Below the pieces are notes generated by a model. The model had not been told where the DNA came from and ran no database searches. It was given only the letters and a program-made list of their open reading frames with translations. Shown here piece by piece: positions 27,033-35,850 of a stretch of DNA of 64,000 nucleotides (position 1 is the stretch's first letter; every line of letters begins with the position of its first letter). Both the position numbers and the translations under genes were made by a program. The stretch is from Neotamlana nanhaiensis (GTDB lineage Bacteria; Bacteroidota; Bacteroidia; Flavobacteriales; Flavobacteriaceae): positions 1 to 64,000 of the forward strand of contig NZ_JTDV01000001.1 in assembly GCF_000943555.1 (NCBI RefSeq). The letters are read 5' to 3'.

Positions 27033-28094
27033 TTGAAAAAACTATCATTATTTAGCCTTATTGCATTAGTTATATTGTCTTGTAGCTCTTCGCAAAACAA
27101 GAATAAAAATAAAGCAAACAGTAATGCTTCTGTTGAAACTTATGCTCAAACCATTACAGCTGCCGAATTAAAAGATATGCTTTACACCTACGCCTCTGAT
27201 GAGTTTGAGGGCAGACGTACAGGTGAACCAGGACAAAAAAAGGCCATTGACTATCTAAAAAATCATTATGTAAGTAATAACATTCCTTCCCCAATAGCCG
27301 AAGGAGATTATTTTCAAGAAATTCCAGAATCCTATTTTAATGGTAATATAAAAGCTTCTGAAAATGTTTTAGCCTATATAAAAGGTTCTGAAAAACCAGA
27401 AGAAATTATTGTTATTTCAGCGCATTTAGACCATATTGGTATTTCAAAAAATGGTGATATTAATAATGGTGCCGATGATGATGGCTCGGGAACTGTTGCC
27501 GTTTTAGAAATTGCTGAAGCCTTTAAAGAAGCAGAAAAAGCAGGTTTTGGTCCTAAACGTTCTATTTTATTTTTACACGTTACAGGAGAAGAATTAGGAC
27601 TTTATGGTTCGAAATACTACGCTAATGAAGACCCTATTTTTCCTTTGGCCAATACCGTTGTAGATTTAAACATTGATATGATTGGGCGTGTAGACCCAAA
27701 GCACGAAGGTGGTGAAAACTATTTGTATTTAATCGGATCGGATAAATTAAGTACCGAATTACATAATATTTCAGAAGAAATTAATAAAAAATACTTCAAC
27801 TTAGAATTCGATTATACTTATAACGACGATAACGATCCAAACCGTTTTTATTACCGTTCAGACCACTATAACTTTGCTAAAAATAACATTCCCGTTATCT
27901 TCTATTTTAATGGTACACATGTCGATTATCACAGACCAAGCGATACACCAGATAAAATAAACTATGAGTTTTTAGAAACTAGAACACGTTTAATATTTAC
28001 CACAGCTTGGGAACTAGCAAATCGTGAAGAGCGCATAATTGTAGATAATAAAGATAGCTACAAACCTGTTCATGCTTTTGGACGTCGATATTAA
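27033..28094 (+). CDS. M28-family metallopeptidase, lipoprotein
   Basis: 353 residues with a TTG start; the lipoprotein signal (MKKLSLFSLIALVILSC, lipid cysteine at 17) makes this start secure. The catalytic domain has the M28 zinc ligands in order: SAHLDHIG, NNGADDDGSGT, TGEELGLYGS, LNIDMIGR and, near the end, THVDYHRPSDT. These are the two-zinc aminopeptidase residues (H, D, E/E, D, H). It would trim peptides at the cell surface or periplasm. A -7 box TATATTTG at 27003-27010 lies 22 bases before the start codon. A strong terminator follows at 28117. Confidence 0.93.
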   Translation: MKKLSLFSLIALVILSCSSSQNKNKNKANSNASVETYAQTITAAELKDMLYTYASDEFEGRRTGEPGQKKAIDYLKNHYVSNNIPSPIAEGDYFQEIPESYFNGNIKASENVLAYIKGSEKPEEIIVISAHLDHIGISKNGDINNGADDDGSGTVAVLEIAEAFKEAEKAGFGPKRSILFLHVTGEELGLYGSKYYANEDPIFPLANTVVDLNIDMIGRVDPKHEGGENYLYLIGSDKLSTELHNISEEINKKYFNLEFDYTYNDDNDPNRFYYRSDHYNFAKNNIPVIFYFNGTHVDYHRPSDTPDKINYEFLETRTRLIFTTAWELANREERIIVDNKDSYKPVHAFGRRY

Positions 28095-28116
28095 AAGACT
28101 TAATAAGCATTATATT

Positions 28117-28151
28117 AAAAGACCTTGTTTTACCGAAAGCAAGGTCTTTTT
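28117..28151 (+). terminator. Intrinsic terminator after the M28 peptidase gene
   Basis: Perfect eleven-base arms AAAAGACCTTG and CAAGGTCTTTT with a 12-base loop, then a T-rich tail. Confidence 0.9.
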
Positions 28152-28227
28152 ATTTCTACACAGATTTAAAAAGATGTTTCACATCAACTAAAGCCAAACA
28201 TCTTGACCAATAAGTCTAAAACAAAAG

Positions 28228-28253
28228 AAGCCCCTCCAAAAAAGGAGAGGCTT
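28228..28253 (-). terminator. Intrinsic terminator after tRNA-His
   Basis: On the minus strand AAGCCTCTCC and GGAGGGGCTT pair with one mismatch around TTTTTT, followed by CTTTTGTTTT. It lies about 10 bases past the tRNA 3' end. Confidence 0.8.
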
Positions 28254-28262
28254 TTATTTCTG

Positions 28263-28336
28263 GGTGGAAGATCGGTCTCGAACCGACGACCTCCTGAACC
28301 ACAATCAGGCGCTCTAACCAACTGAGCTACAACCAC
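28263..28336 (-). tRNA. tRNA-His (anticodon GTG)
   Basis: The minus strand folds as a tRNA: D stem GCTC/GAGC, anticodon stem CCTGA/TCAGG with loop TTGTGGT (anticodon GTG), T arm GTCGG-TTCGAGA-CCGAT. An extra G stands at 28337, opposite discriminator C73, the normal G-1 of tRNA-His. The acceptor stem GTGGTTG/CTTCCAC shows two adjacent T-T oppositions. A complete CCA is not encoded after C73 (CAG follows). Confidence 0.95.
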
Positions 28337-28430
28337 CATTTTAAACGCATAATTAAATGCGAGTGCAAATGTAAATGATTTACATGGTTTCTACAAATAC
28401 TTTTTTTAATATTTTTTAATTGTTTTTTAT

Positions 28431-29150
28431 CTATTTGATATCTAACAAACTATCTACAGCAATGTAGCGCTCTACCGTAAAACCTTCGGCGTACTCAACT
28501 CCTACTAATCTTCCTAAATCTCGTGCGCGATACTTTACACTATCCGTAAAATTCTGGCTCGATATTGGTGTTTCTGGCTCTTTACTATCGGCACTGTAAA
28601 ACTGTGTTTTATAAGCCAATACCGATGCCATTTTAGCATCAATAAACTCCGAAATATCAACTACAAAATCAGGTTCAATATTTTTCCATTGTATGTAATG
28701 GTACACTACTTTAGGTCTGTGAGCTTGTTGGGGTTCATTACCATCATTATACGTTTCAATTTTCATCAATCCGCTTAAAAAACAAGCATCACTTACTAAT
28801 TTACTTCCTTTACCATGATCAATATGCCTATCATCAATAGCATTACAAATCACAACATCTGGTTTATATTGTCTTATTTTTTCAATTATTCTAAGTTGAT
28901 GTGCTTTATCATTTACAAAAAATCCATCAGCAAATTTTAAATTTTCTCTAACTGAAACTCCTAAAATATTTGCTGCATCTCTAGCTTCGTTATAACGTGT
29001 TTCTACGGTGCCTCTTGTGCCTAATTCACCTTGTGTTAAATCAATAATACCAACTTTTTTACCGTTAGCAACTTCTTTTGCTATGGTGCCCCCACTACCA
29101 AGTTCGGCATCGTCTGGGTGCGCTCCAAAAATAAGTATATCTAATTTCAT
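28431..29150 (-). CDS. bshB1: Bacillithiol biosynthesis deacetylase BshB1
   Basis: 239 residues of the PIG-L/LmbE zinc deacetylase family. Zinc site: the AHPDDAELG motif at residues 10-18 and the H in DDRHIDHGKGS near 120. Other marks of BshB1 are LTQGELGTRGT and GLMKIETYNDG. It removes acetate from N-acetylglucosaminyl-malate, the second step of bacillithiol synthesis, so this organism probably uses bacillithiol as its low-molecular-weight thiol. The gene is alone, downstream of a 300-base gap on its 5' side. Confidence 0.93.
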   Translation of the reverse strand: MKLDILIFGAHPDDAELGSGGTIAKEVANGKKVGIIDLTQGELGTRGTVETRYNEARDAANILGVSVRENLKFADGFFVNDKAHQLRIIEKIRQYKPDVVICNAIDDRHIDHGKGSKLVSDACFLSGLMKIETYNDGNEPQQAHRPKVVYHYIQWKNIEPDFVVDISEFIDAKMASVLAYKTQFYSADSKEPETPISSQNFTDSVKYRARDLGRLVGVEYAEGFTVERYIAVDSLLDIK

Positions 29151-29450
29151 CTATTCTTTTTTTAACGTCAAATATTCAATTTTAAACTAATACTGCGAAT
29201 TTTTTAATCAGAAAATTATGTTAATTGATAGTTTCTATAAAAACAGTTAAAAATAATTATCGGCTATTATTTAAAAACACACAAAAGTATATATCACGAA
29301 AACGTATTCGCAAGCAGTATTATCATTTTCAAGGGCTTAAATATAGTAATTATTAAAAAATGAGTCGTGATTTTAAAGTATGACTTTAGTCATAACTCAT
29401 GGCATACATCCATTGTAATTTTACAACGTAAAACAAAACAAAAACTCGTT
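29151..29450. other. Divergent intergenic region bshB1 / SLC13 gene
   Basis: No gene is seen. It holds an inverted repeat TATGACT-TT-AGTCATA at 29379-29394, close to a second TGAGTCGTGA half-like sequence at 29371-29380, which may be an operator for the transporter. A TACTTTTG box on the minus strand (29282-29289) could serve bshB1 with a long leader. The in-frame ATG at 29367 would place the repeat inside the coding region, an argument against that start. Confidence 0.45.
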
Positions 29451-31289
29451 ATGTATTTAATGTTAGCCATTTTAGTAATTACAATAGCTCTTTTTATTTG
29501 GGGCAAATTTACACCAGACATTGTTGCATTAATCTCTATGATTAGTTTATACCTTACTGGTATTTTAACACCTTCTGAAACTTTAAGCGGATTTAGTAAC
29601 CCAACCGTAATAATGATTGCTGCCCTCTTTATTATTGGTGAAGGCATTTCGCAAACTGGCTGGACTGCTATTGCTGGTAAAAAGTTTATAGAATGGGCCG
29701 GTAAAAGCGTACCTAAATTATTGGTTATTGTAAGTTTAGGAGCCAGTGTATTATCTGGTTTTGTTAGTAATACAGGTACCGTAGCTAGTTTAATGCCTTT
29801 AACTATTTCATCGGCTTGGAGTATTGGCACCTTACCTTCAAAAATGCTCATGCCTGTAGCCTTTGGTTCTAACACAGGTGGTTTATTAACTTTAACAGGT
29901 ACACCTCCTAATATTATTGCTAGTAATGCCTTAATTGAAAATGGATTTGAAGGGTTTTCATTCTTCGAATTTGCACTTATTGGTTTGCCGCTTTTAATTA
30001 TTGCTCTGGTTTATTTTAGATATATAGCTTATAAAATCTTACCCAAAAACAAAACCAATAATAAACCTGTTAATATTGAATCGACTCTGCATAATTGGAT
30101 TAAAGCTTACCAAGTTAACGATGATTATTATCGTTTAAGAATTCGTTCGGTTTCACCATTAATTGGAACTAAAATTAAATCATGGAAATTCGAGAAGAAT
30201 TATAATATTACATTAATCCGTTTAAAAAGAAGACATCCCAATATGCTTAAAGGTATTCCGCAGTTTGAGGAGTTTCCCGACTTAAATACCAAACTTAAGT
30301 ACCATGATATTATTACCGTAAAAGGAGACACCGAATCTATAAATAAATTAATGATTGAATTTAGCCTTGGTTTATTGCCTTTAGAAGCAGAAACCGACGA
30401 GTTAAAACACAATTTAATTAACCAAGAAGTTGGTATGGCCGAAGTAATTGTAAACCCCAATTCTATTTTTGTTGGCAGAAAATACAAATTAGGCGATTAT
30501 TTTAACCGTTTTGGTATTCAATTACTCGCAGCTTCTAGAAATAATAAACCGCTTTTAAATAAAGAGTTTACTGTGAAAGCTGGGGATTCATTTATTTTAA
30601 GAGGAAGCTGGGAAAACATCGAAGACCTAAAAAAACAACATGGCAATCTGGTGATTTGTGGAAGTCCTGAAGGAATGGCAAAAAATGTTGAAAGTTTAAA
30701 TTATAAATCTTACATCGCTTTAGGAGCACTTTTATTAATGATTGTGTTTATGGTTTTCAAAATTATTCCTGGTTCTATTGCCGCTTTAATATCGGCAGGT
30801 ATTATACTTTTAACAGGATGTATTCCTATGGCAAAAGCCTACAAAGGTATTAGTTGGATAAGCGTTATTATGATTGCCGCCATGATCCCCATGGGCATAG
30901 CCTTAGAAAAAACAGGAACGGCACAAGTAATAGCAAATGCTTTAGTAGATTATTTAGGCGCTATTCATCCTATTTTACTACTAGGTGGTGTTTTTCTACT
31001 AACAGCAACCTTTAGTCAGGTTATCAATAATTCTGCGACAGCGGTACTCATGGCTCCAATTGCCATATTAGCCGCGAACTCGTTAAATCTGTCACCAGAA
31101 CCTTTTATGATTGTTGTTGCAATAAGCGCGTCAACTGCATTTTTAACACCTATAGGTACAACTACAAATGCTATGGTTATGACTTCTGGCGGATATAAAT
31201 TCATGGATTATTTAAAAGTTGGAGCACCATTGCTATTAGTCTTTTTACTGGTTTCTCTAGTACTAGTACCGCTTATTTGGCCATTTTAA
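29451..31289 (+). CDS. SLC13-family anion:sodium symporter with RCK_C (TrkA-C) domains
   Basis: 612 residues from ATG 29451; a longer reading from 29367 adds 28 mainly polar residues and no homology, so the shorter start is chosen, since the first membrane helix then begins at once (MYLMLAILVITIALFIWG). The membrane halves carry the DASS substrate and sodium motifs SNTGTVASLMP in the first and NNSATAVLMAPIA in the second. Between them (about 220-430) lie two TrkA-C-type regulatory domains. Such proteins carry sulfate, dicarboxylate or related anions; specificity is not readable. The DUF2490 gene follows after 9 bases. Confidence 0.9.
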   Translation: MYLMLAILVITIALFIWGKFTPDIVALISMISLYLTGILTPSETLSGFSNPTVIMIAALFIIGEGISQTGWTAIAGKKFIEWAGKSVPKLLVIVSLGASVLSGFVSNTGTVASLMPLTISSAWSIGTLPSKMLMPVAFGSNTGGLLTLTGTPPNIIASNALIENGFEGFSFFEFALIGLPLLIIALVYFRYIAYKILPKNKTNNKPVNIESTLHNWIKAYQVNDDYYRLRIRSVSPLIGTKIKSWKFEKNYNITLIRLKRRHPNMLKGIPQFEEFPDLNTKLKYHDIITVKGDTESINKLMIEFSLGLLPLEAETDELKHNLINQEVGMAEVIVNPNSIFVGRKYKLGDYFNRFGIQLLAASRNNKPLLNKEFTVKAGDSFILRGSWENIEDLKKQHGNLVICGSPEGMAKNVESLNYKSYIALGALLLMIVFMVFKIIPGSIAALISAGIILLTGCIPMAKAYKGISWISVIMIAAMIPMGIALEKTGTAQVIANALVDYLGAIHPILLLGGVFLLTATFSQVINNSATAVLMAPIAILAANSLNLSPEPFMIVVAISASTAFLTPIGTTTNAMVMTSGGYKFMDYLKVGAPLLLVFLLVSLVLVPLIWPF

Positions 31290-31298
31290 TATTAAAAC

Positions 31299-31994
31299 AT
31301 GAAAAAATACGTCATTTTTCTATTAGCTTTTTTTACAATTAGCTGTGGCATGTCACAAACAGCTATTGAAGATAAACTCGGGTCTTGGTTTACTTATGGT
31401 GCTAATTACAAAGTTTCAAACAAAATAAGTGTTAGCAATGTGGTTCAATCTTGGCACTACGAAATCGCCGATAATTTCAACTTTTTATTTACCAGTATTG
31501 CTATAAATTATCATGTTTCGTCTAAAATAATTACATCAGTGTCTTATGGCTTTAACGATATTGATTGTGGCTTTAATAAACAAGGTACGCACACTTACGA
31601 AAACCGATTCTATGAGCAAATTAGCATGAAACAAAACATTGGGAAGCTCCCTTTTGATCTTAGACTACGTTTAGAACAGCGTATTTTAAACAAACCTGCA
31701 CCAACAGACAATGCTTTTCATAACAGAACGCGTTACAGATTAGGAACAAAAATAAAGCTTAACAATACTTTTTTTATTCGATTAAATAATGAGTTTATTT
31801 GGACTATACAAACGACAAAAAATGATGGTTTTACCGAAAATAGAGCTTATGCAGCTTTAGGGATTAACATCTTAAAATCTACCAATCTGCAAGTTGGTTA
31901 CTTAAATCGAAAAATTAAAGGGTTAGATTTACACAGATTGCAATTGGGGTTATTTTATAGCATAGACTTTAGAAAACAAACTGAAAAAATCTAA
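31299..31994 (+). CDS. DUF2490 family outer-membrane protein
   Basis: 231 residues with a signal peptide (1-19; the SCGMSQT region could also be a lipoprotein-like site at C17, but no LxxC box is present). The mature protein starts with LGSWFTYGANYKVS and consists of alternating aromatic-rich strands (RLRLEQRIL, RTRYRLGTKIKL), ending SIDFRKQTEKI, as in DUF2490 beta barrels. Function unknown. It follows the SLC13 gene by 9 bases and may serve the same substrate. The stop overlaps the convergent rlmF stop by four bases. Confidence 0.85.
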   Translation: MKKYVIFLLAFFTISCGMSQTAIEDKLGSWFTYGANYKVSNKISVSNVVQSWHYEIADNFNFLFTSIAINYHVSSKIITSVSYGFNDIDCGFNKQGTHTYENRFYEQISMKQNIGKLPFDLRLRLEQRILNKPAPTDNAFHNRTRYRLGTKIKLNNTFFIRLNNEFIWTIQTTKNDGFTENRAYAALGINILKSTNLQVGYLNRKIKGLDLHRLQLGLFYSIDFRKQTEKI

Positions 31995-32866
31995 TTAAAA
32001 GTCCATGCTAAAATTCGTGATACCTTCTGCCCTTGTCCCATACTAATTACTTTTGTTTTTGTTGCGCCTAATTTAACTAACGACGCCTTTAATCCTTTTA
32101 TTAAATCCCTTTTTGATACTAAAGTTGTAAACCACATACATTGCGCTTTAAACTGACTACTTTCGTAAATATAATTGTGAAGAAATGCCTTTTCGCCACC
32201 TTTATAAATCAGTTCGTTTGGTGTACCAGAAAAGTTTCGGATGAAATTATCTTCGGAAGACTTTAATCCTTTTAATTTTCTTTCCGTTGCCGCATTAGCT
32301 TCAGCTTCATTTTTATAAAACGGCAGATTACACATGCTTAAAGCAAAAGCATCAGAAGCTTTTATAATTCCTTTTAAAATATGCTGATTATCATTTTGAT
32401 GCCTTAATTCAATAGCATCAACTAAATTATTTTTTTGAATAATCGATTTAGCATTTTGTAATGATGCCACGTCAATATCGGTTGCAACAAAATTCCAATT
32501 ATATTCAGCATGACCAAGTAACGGGTAAATAGACGTGGCGCCTGTACCAATATCGATAACTTTTACTGTTTTAGTGTAATTTTCATCGGTCAACAAATCA
32601 TTCAAATAATGAATATAATCGACTCTACCAGGAATTGGCGGACATAAATTATCATCAGGAAAATCCCAAAACTTAATACGGTAATGTTTAAACAATAAAG
32701 CTTTGTTTAAAGCTTTTACGGCTTCAGGGTTTGCAAAATTGATGGTGTTTTGGTTTGATTTATTTAACGTAATAAAATCTTTTAAATCAGGATAAACATC
32801 ACATAATGCTTCAAAATTATATCCTAATTTATGTTTGTTGTTTGTATGAAGCTTAGGTTTTACCAT
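31991..32866 (-). CDS. rlmF: 23S rRNA (adenine-1618 N6) methyltransferase RlmF
   Basis: 291 residues. Start at 32866 chosen because its ATG overlaps the stop of the MATE gene (TAATG, a re-initiation layout) and because the E. coli-like N terminus (KPxLHxxNxHxxxY) begins right there; an upstream ATG at 32887 would add 7 residues. Markers: LCPPIPGRVDYIHYL, the SAM-binding VIDIGTGATSIYPLLG, and FVATDID. The catalytic motif, NPPF in relatives, reads N180-L-P-F183 here, an unusual change (codon CTG). The product methylates A1618 of 23S rRNA. Whether the altered enzyme is active is open. Confidence 0.9.
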   Translation of the reverse strand: MVKPKLHTNNKHKLGYNFEALCDVYPDLKDFITLNKSNQNTINFANPEAVKALNKALLFKHYRIKFWDFPDDNLCPPIPGRVDYIHYLNDLLTDENYTKTVKVIDIGTGATSIYPLLGHAEYNWNFVATDIDVASLQNAKSIIQKNNLVDAIELRHQNDNQHILKGIIKASDAFALSMCNLPFYKNEAEANAATERKLKGLKSSEDNFIRNFSGTPNELIYKGGEKAFLHNYIYESSQFKAQCMWFTTLVSKRDLIKGLKASLVKLGATKTKVISMGQGQKVSRILAWTFN

Positions 32867-34299
32867 TACACTTTTACATTTTTCCATGTTCCCTTTTTAA
32901 ACCAAATAATGGCAATTATAGCAATTAAAACTTCGGCAAAAGTAATGGCCCAAAACACACCCGAAGGCCCAAAATTCAGGGTTAATGCCATAAAATATGC
33001 AAATGGTAATTGCAATAACCAAAAACACACAAAATTAATATAAGTTGGCGTTTTAGTATCGCCAGCACCATTAAACGCATTAATAATTACCATGCCGTAA
33101 CCATAAAAAATGTAACCCGAAGCTAAAACTCGTAAACACAAACTACCGTATTTTACAACCGTTTGAGTATCGTTAAATAACACTATAATTTGCGGTGCAA
33201 AAATTAAATACACTATTGAGACTAAGCCCATAAAACCAGCACAATATTTACTGGTTTTCCAAACCGATTGTTCTGCCCTTTCGGGTTTATTGGCGCCTAA
33301 ATTTTGCCCAACCAAAGTAGCTGCGGCATTACTCATACCCCATGCAGGCATTAGTGTAAACATCATCACTCGAATTGCAATGGTATAACCCGCAAGCACT
33401 TCGCTGCCAAATTCGCTCATAATACGCATTAAAAATACCCAAGATGAAGTGCCAATTAAAAACTGACCAATACCACCAAGCGAAACTTTAATTAAATTAA
33501 GCATTACTCCTATTTGCAGTACCAAATCTTTTATCGCGATTTTAATTTTACTATAGCCAAAAAATAGAATAATAAGTTGAAAAACAACCGCTGTACCGCG
33601 ACCAATAGTTGTTGCAATAGCTGCGCCTTCTACACCCAAAGCAGGAATTGGTCCGAACCCAAAAATAAACATCGGGTCGAGAATAATGTTTAACCCGTTA
33701 GACAAAATAAGCGTCCACATCGCCACTGAAGCATCTCCAGCACCACGAAAAATCGCATTTATTAAAAACAGCAACATTATGGTTACATTACCACCTAAAA
33801 GCACTCGAGTATATCCATAACCTTCTGCAATTAAATCGGGCTCACCACCCATTAATGCGAGTATTTCTTTGGGATAAAGAATACCGATTACACTTACTAA
33901 AATGGAAATAAAGACACCTAAAAATATTACTTGAACCGCTGCGTTTGATGCCGATTTTAAATCCTTTTCGCCTACACGACGCGCCACAATAGCCGTTGCA
34001 GCCATACTTAAACCAATGGCTAGAGCGTACACTAAGGTAATTACAGATTCGGTTAAACCTATGGTTGCCACAGCATTTACGCTTACTTTCGATACAAACA
34101 TAATATCGACTAAAGCAAAAATAGATTCCATGAGCATTTCTAAAATCATGGGAATAGACAGCATAAAAACGGCTTTACGAATACTACCCGATGTAAACTC
34201 TTGCTCCTTGCCTGTTACCGCAATTTTAAAATAATTGAATAGTTTTTTTATTGAAATGGATTGTGATTGCATAATGTAATTGAAGTTTAAAATAATCAA
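32866..34299 (-). CDS. MATE family efflux transporter
   Basis: 477 residues with twelve membrane segments of the MATE/NorM family (SIPMILEMLMESIFALVDIMF at the start, GEKDLKSASNAAVQ loop, PAWGMSNAAATLVGQNLGAN in the second half). A second ATG at 34272 would remove nine residues (MIILNFNYI) and may be the true start. Substrates are typically cationic drugs or dyes exchanged for sodium or protons; not predictable. The upstream region has several hairpins (see 34300-34430). The rlmF start overlaps the stop of this gene. Confidence 0.92.
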   Translation of the reverse strand: MIILNFNYIMQSQSISIKKLFNYFKIAVTGKEQEFTSGSIRKAVFMLSIPMILEMLMESIFALVDIMFVSKVSVNAVATIGLTESVITLVYALAIGLSMAATAIVARRVGEKDLKSASNAAVQVIFLGVFISILVSVIGILYPKEILALMGGEPDLIAEGYGYTRVLLGGNVTIMLLFLINAIFRGAGDASVAMWTLILSNGLNIILDPMFIFGFGPIPALGVEGAAIATTIGRGTAVVFQLIILFFGYSKIKIAIKDLVLQIGVMLNLIKVSLGGIGQFLIGTSSWVFLMRIMSEFGSEVLAGYTIAIRVMMFTLMPAWGMSNAAATLVGQNLGANKPERAEQSVWKTSKYCAGFMGLVSIVYLIFAPQIIVLFNDTQTVVKYGSLCLRVLASGYIFYGYGMVIINAFNGAGDTKTPTYINFVCFWLLQLPFAYFMALTLNFGPSGVFWAITFAEVLIAIIAIIWFKKGTWKNVKV

Positions 34300-34301
34300 T
34301 G

Positions 34302-34430
34302 GAGACTAACCAAATATTATCAACCACTAAATAGGTTGCTTTAGAAAGTCTCATTAAAACATTCAAAAAAAATGAATGTTGAATCGCTATGGAAGTGCTG
34401 TTATACAATCATAATAGCAAATATTGCTAA
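34302..34430. promoter_or_regulatory. Structured divergent region between the MATE and HAD genes
   Basis: Three separate inverted repeats stand in 130 bases: TAGCAA-ATA-TTGCTA (34415-34429, operator-like), AACATTCA/TGAATGTT (34358-34380), and a nested pair with outer arms GAGACT/AGTCTC enclosing CAACC/GGTTG with an 8-base loop (34303-34352). On the minus strand the latter two would lie in the MATE leader. Confidence 0.4.
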
Positions 34431-34501
34431 TTTTTATAAATCTACAAAATAGATTTTAGGGTGTTACTTGCAATTGCTTTATATTCGTTAAAAAAACAAC
34501 A

Positions 34502-35161
34502 ATGCTAAAAGCAGTAATTTTCGATATGGATGGGGTTATTATTGATAGCGAACCTCTACATTACAAAGCCTATCACCGCATGTTTAAGGATGTTGACATT
34601 AACGTGTCTAGCGAACTTTACGAATCGTTTACAGGGCAATCTACACTTAATGTTTGTAAACGTCTTTGTGATACTTTTAATTTAAAAGAAGCTCCTGAAA
34701 CCTTGGTAAAAATAAAGCGTAAACACCATAAACACATATTTGAAAATGACGACGATTTACAGCTTATTCCTGGTGTTTTAGAAGCCATAAAAGATTATCA
34801 TGCAAACGGATTAAAACTGGTTTTAGCCTCTTCGGCTTCTATGGTAAGTATCGAACTTATTTTTAAACGCTTTGAATTAGACCAATATTTCTCAGCAAAA
34901 TTTAGTGGTGCCGATTTAAAACAAAGTAAACCACATCCCGAAATTTTTATAAAAGCCGCCCAATCTACCGGGTTTAATAATGAAGAATGTGTGGTTATTG
35001 AAGATTCTACCAACGGTATTAAAGCCGCAAATGCTGCTGGTATTTTTTGTGTAGGTTACGACAGTTTACACTCTACAAACCAAGATTATAGCACTGCGAA
35101 CTTCGTTGTAAATAGTTTTGATGACATTTCTTTTGAAAAGTTGCGTGAAGTTTTAGGGTGA
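34502..35161 (+). CDS. HAD-family phosphatase, beta-phosphoglucomutase-like
   Basis: 219 residues. Motif I FDMDGVIIDSEP (D9 nucleophile, D11 acid/base), motif II LASSAS, motif III with K in KQSKPHPEIF and motif IV VIEDSTNGIKAA, with an alpha-helical cap between residues about 15 and 90. This is the subfamily of beta-phosphoglucomutases and sugar-phosphate phosphatases such as YniC. The cap residues do not fix a substrate. The methyltransferase gene follows after 37 bases. Confidence 0.9.
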   Translation: MLKAVIFDMDGVIIDSEPLHYKAYHRMFKDVDINVSSELYESFTGQSTLNVCKRLCDTFNLKEAPETLVKIKRKHHKHIFENDDDLQLIPGVLEAIKDYHANGLKLVLASSASMVSIELIFKRFELDQYFSAKFSGADLKQSKPHPEIFIKAAQSTGFNNEECVVIEDSTNGIKAANAAGIFCVGYDSLHSTNQDYSTANFVVNSFDDISFEKLREVLG

Positions 35162-35198
35162 TTGATTTTTTTAATTAAAATTAATTGTAAGATTACAA

Positions 35199-35813
35199 AT
35201 GGCCGAATTTTGGGAATCCGCTTTTAAAAGTAACGCTAAAATGTGGGGAGAAACCCCTACAGATAACGCTTTGTATGTACTTGGCATTCTTGAAAAATAC
35301 CATGTAAAAAACCTTTTAATTCCTGGTTTTGGTTATGGCAGAAATGCTAAAGTATTTTACGATAATGGCATTAATGTTACAGGAATGGAAATCTCAAAAA
35401 CCGCCATACAAAGAGCGCGTCTTTATTTTAATAATACAACAACTATTCATCACGGTTCGGTTAATAATATGCCTTTTGATGATGCCGTTTACGATGCGGT
35501 GTATTGCTATTCGCTTATTCATCTTTTAAACATCACTGAAAGACAAAAATTAATAAAAGATTGCTACAATCAATTAAAACCCAATGGGATTATGATTTTT
35601 GTAGCTTTATCTGTAAACGATAAACGTTTTGGTGTTGGTGATCAAATTAGTAAAAACACTTTTTATTCGCCAAACGGCTTAAATCTTTATTTTTATAACA
35701 AAGCTTCAATAAATGAAGAGTTTGGTGATTATAACTTACAAATAGTAAAAGAAATTAACGAACCAGAAGAAAGCCCAAACGAAAGGCATTGGATGATTAT
35801 TTGTAAAAAATAA
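35199..35813 (+). CDS. Class I SAM-dependent methyltransferase
   Basis: 204 residues. It starts MAEFWESAFKSNAKMWGETP and has the SAM-binding motif I LLIPGFGYGRNAKVF (the usual E/D-x-G-x-G-x-G becomes PGFGYGRN, as in TPMT/tellurite-type methyltransferases), the acidic strand end GMEIS, the motif GSVNNMPFDDAVYDAVYCY, and a C-terminal RHWMIICKK. Substrate unknown. Possibly in an operon with the HAD gene upstream. Confidence 0.87.
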   Translation: MAEFWESAFKSNAKMWGETPTDNALYVLGILEKYHVKNLLIPGFGYGRNAKVFYDNGINVTGMEISKTAIQRARLYFNNTTTIHHGSVNNMPFDDAVYDAVYCYSLIHLLNITERQKLIKDCYNQLKPNGIMIFVALSVNDKRFGVGDQISKNTFYSPNGLNLYFYNKASINEEFGDYNLQIVKEINEPEESPNERHWMIICKK

Positions 35814-35850
35814 CTCGGTTTAATTAATTTGTTTTATCTCAAAATACACG

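Noticed and set aside
29367-29450. Longer start of the SLC13 transporter
   Set aside because: Extra 28 residues are polar, lie over an inverted repeat at 29379-29394 and precede the first helix without homology; ATG 29451 is preferred.
29390-29875. 161-residue minus-strand open frame opposite the SLC13 gene
   Set aside because: Lies wholly over a well-supported membrane transporter gene and reads as low-quality antisense; no motif.
34226-34408. Possible leader peptide of 60 residues before the MATE gene
   Set aside because: Overlaps the MATE start region, has no conserved features and covers the hairpins better explained as RNA or operator structure.
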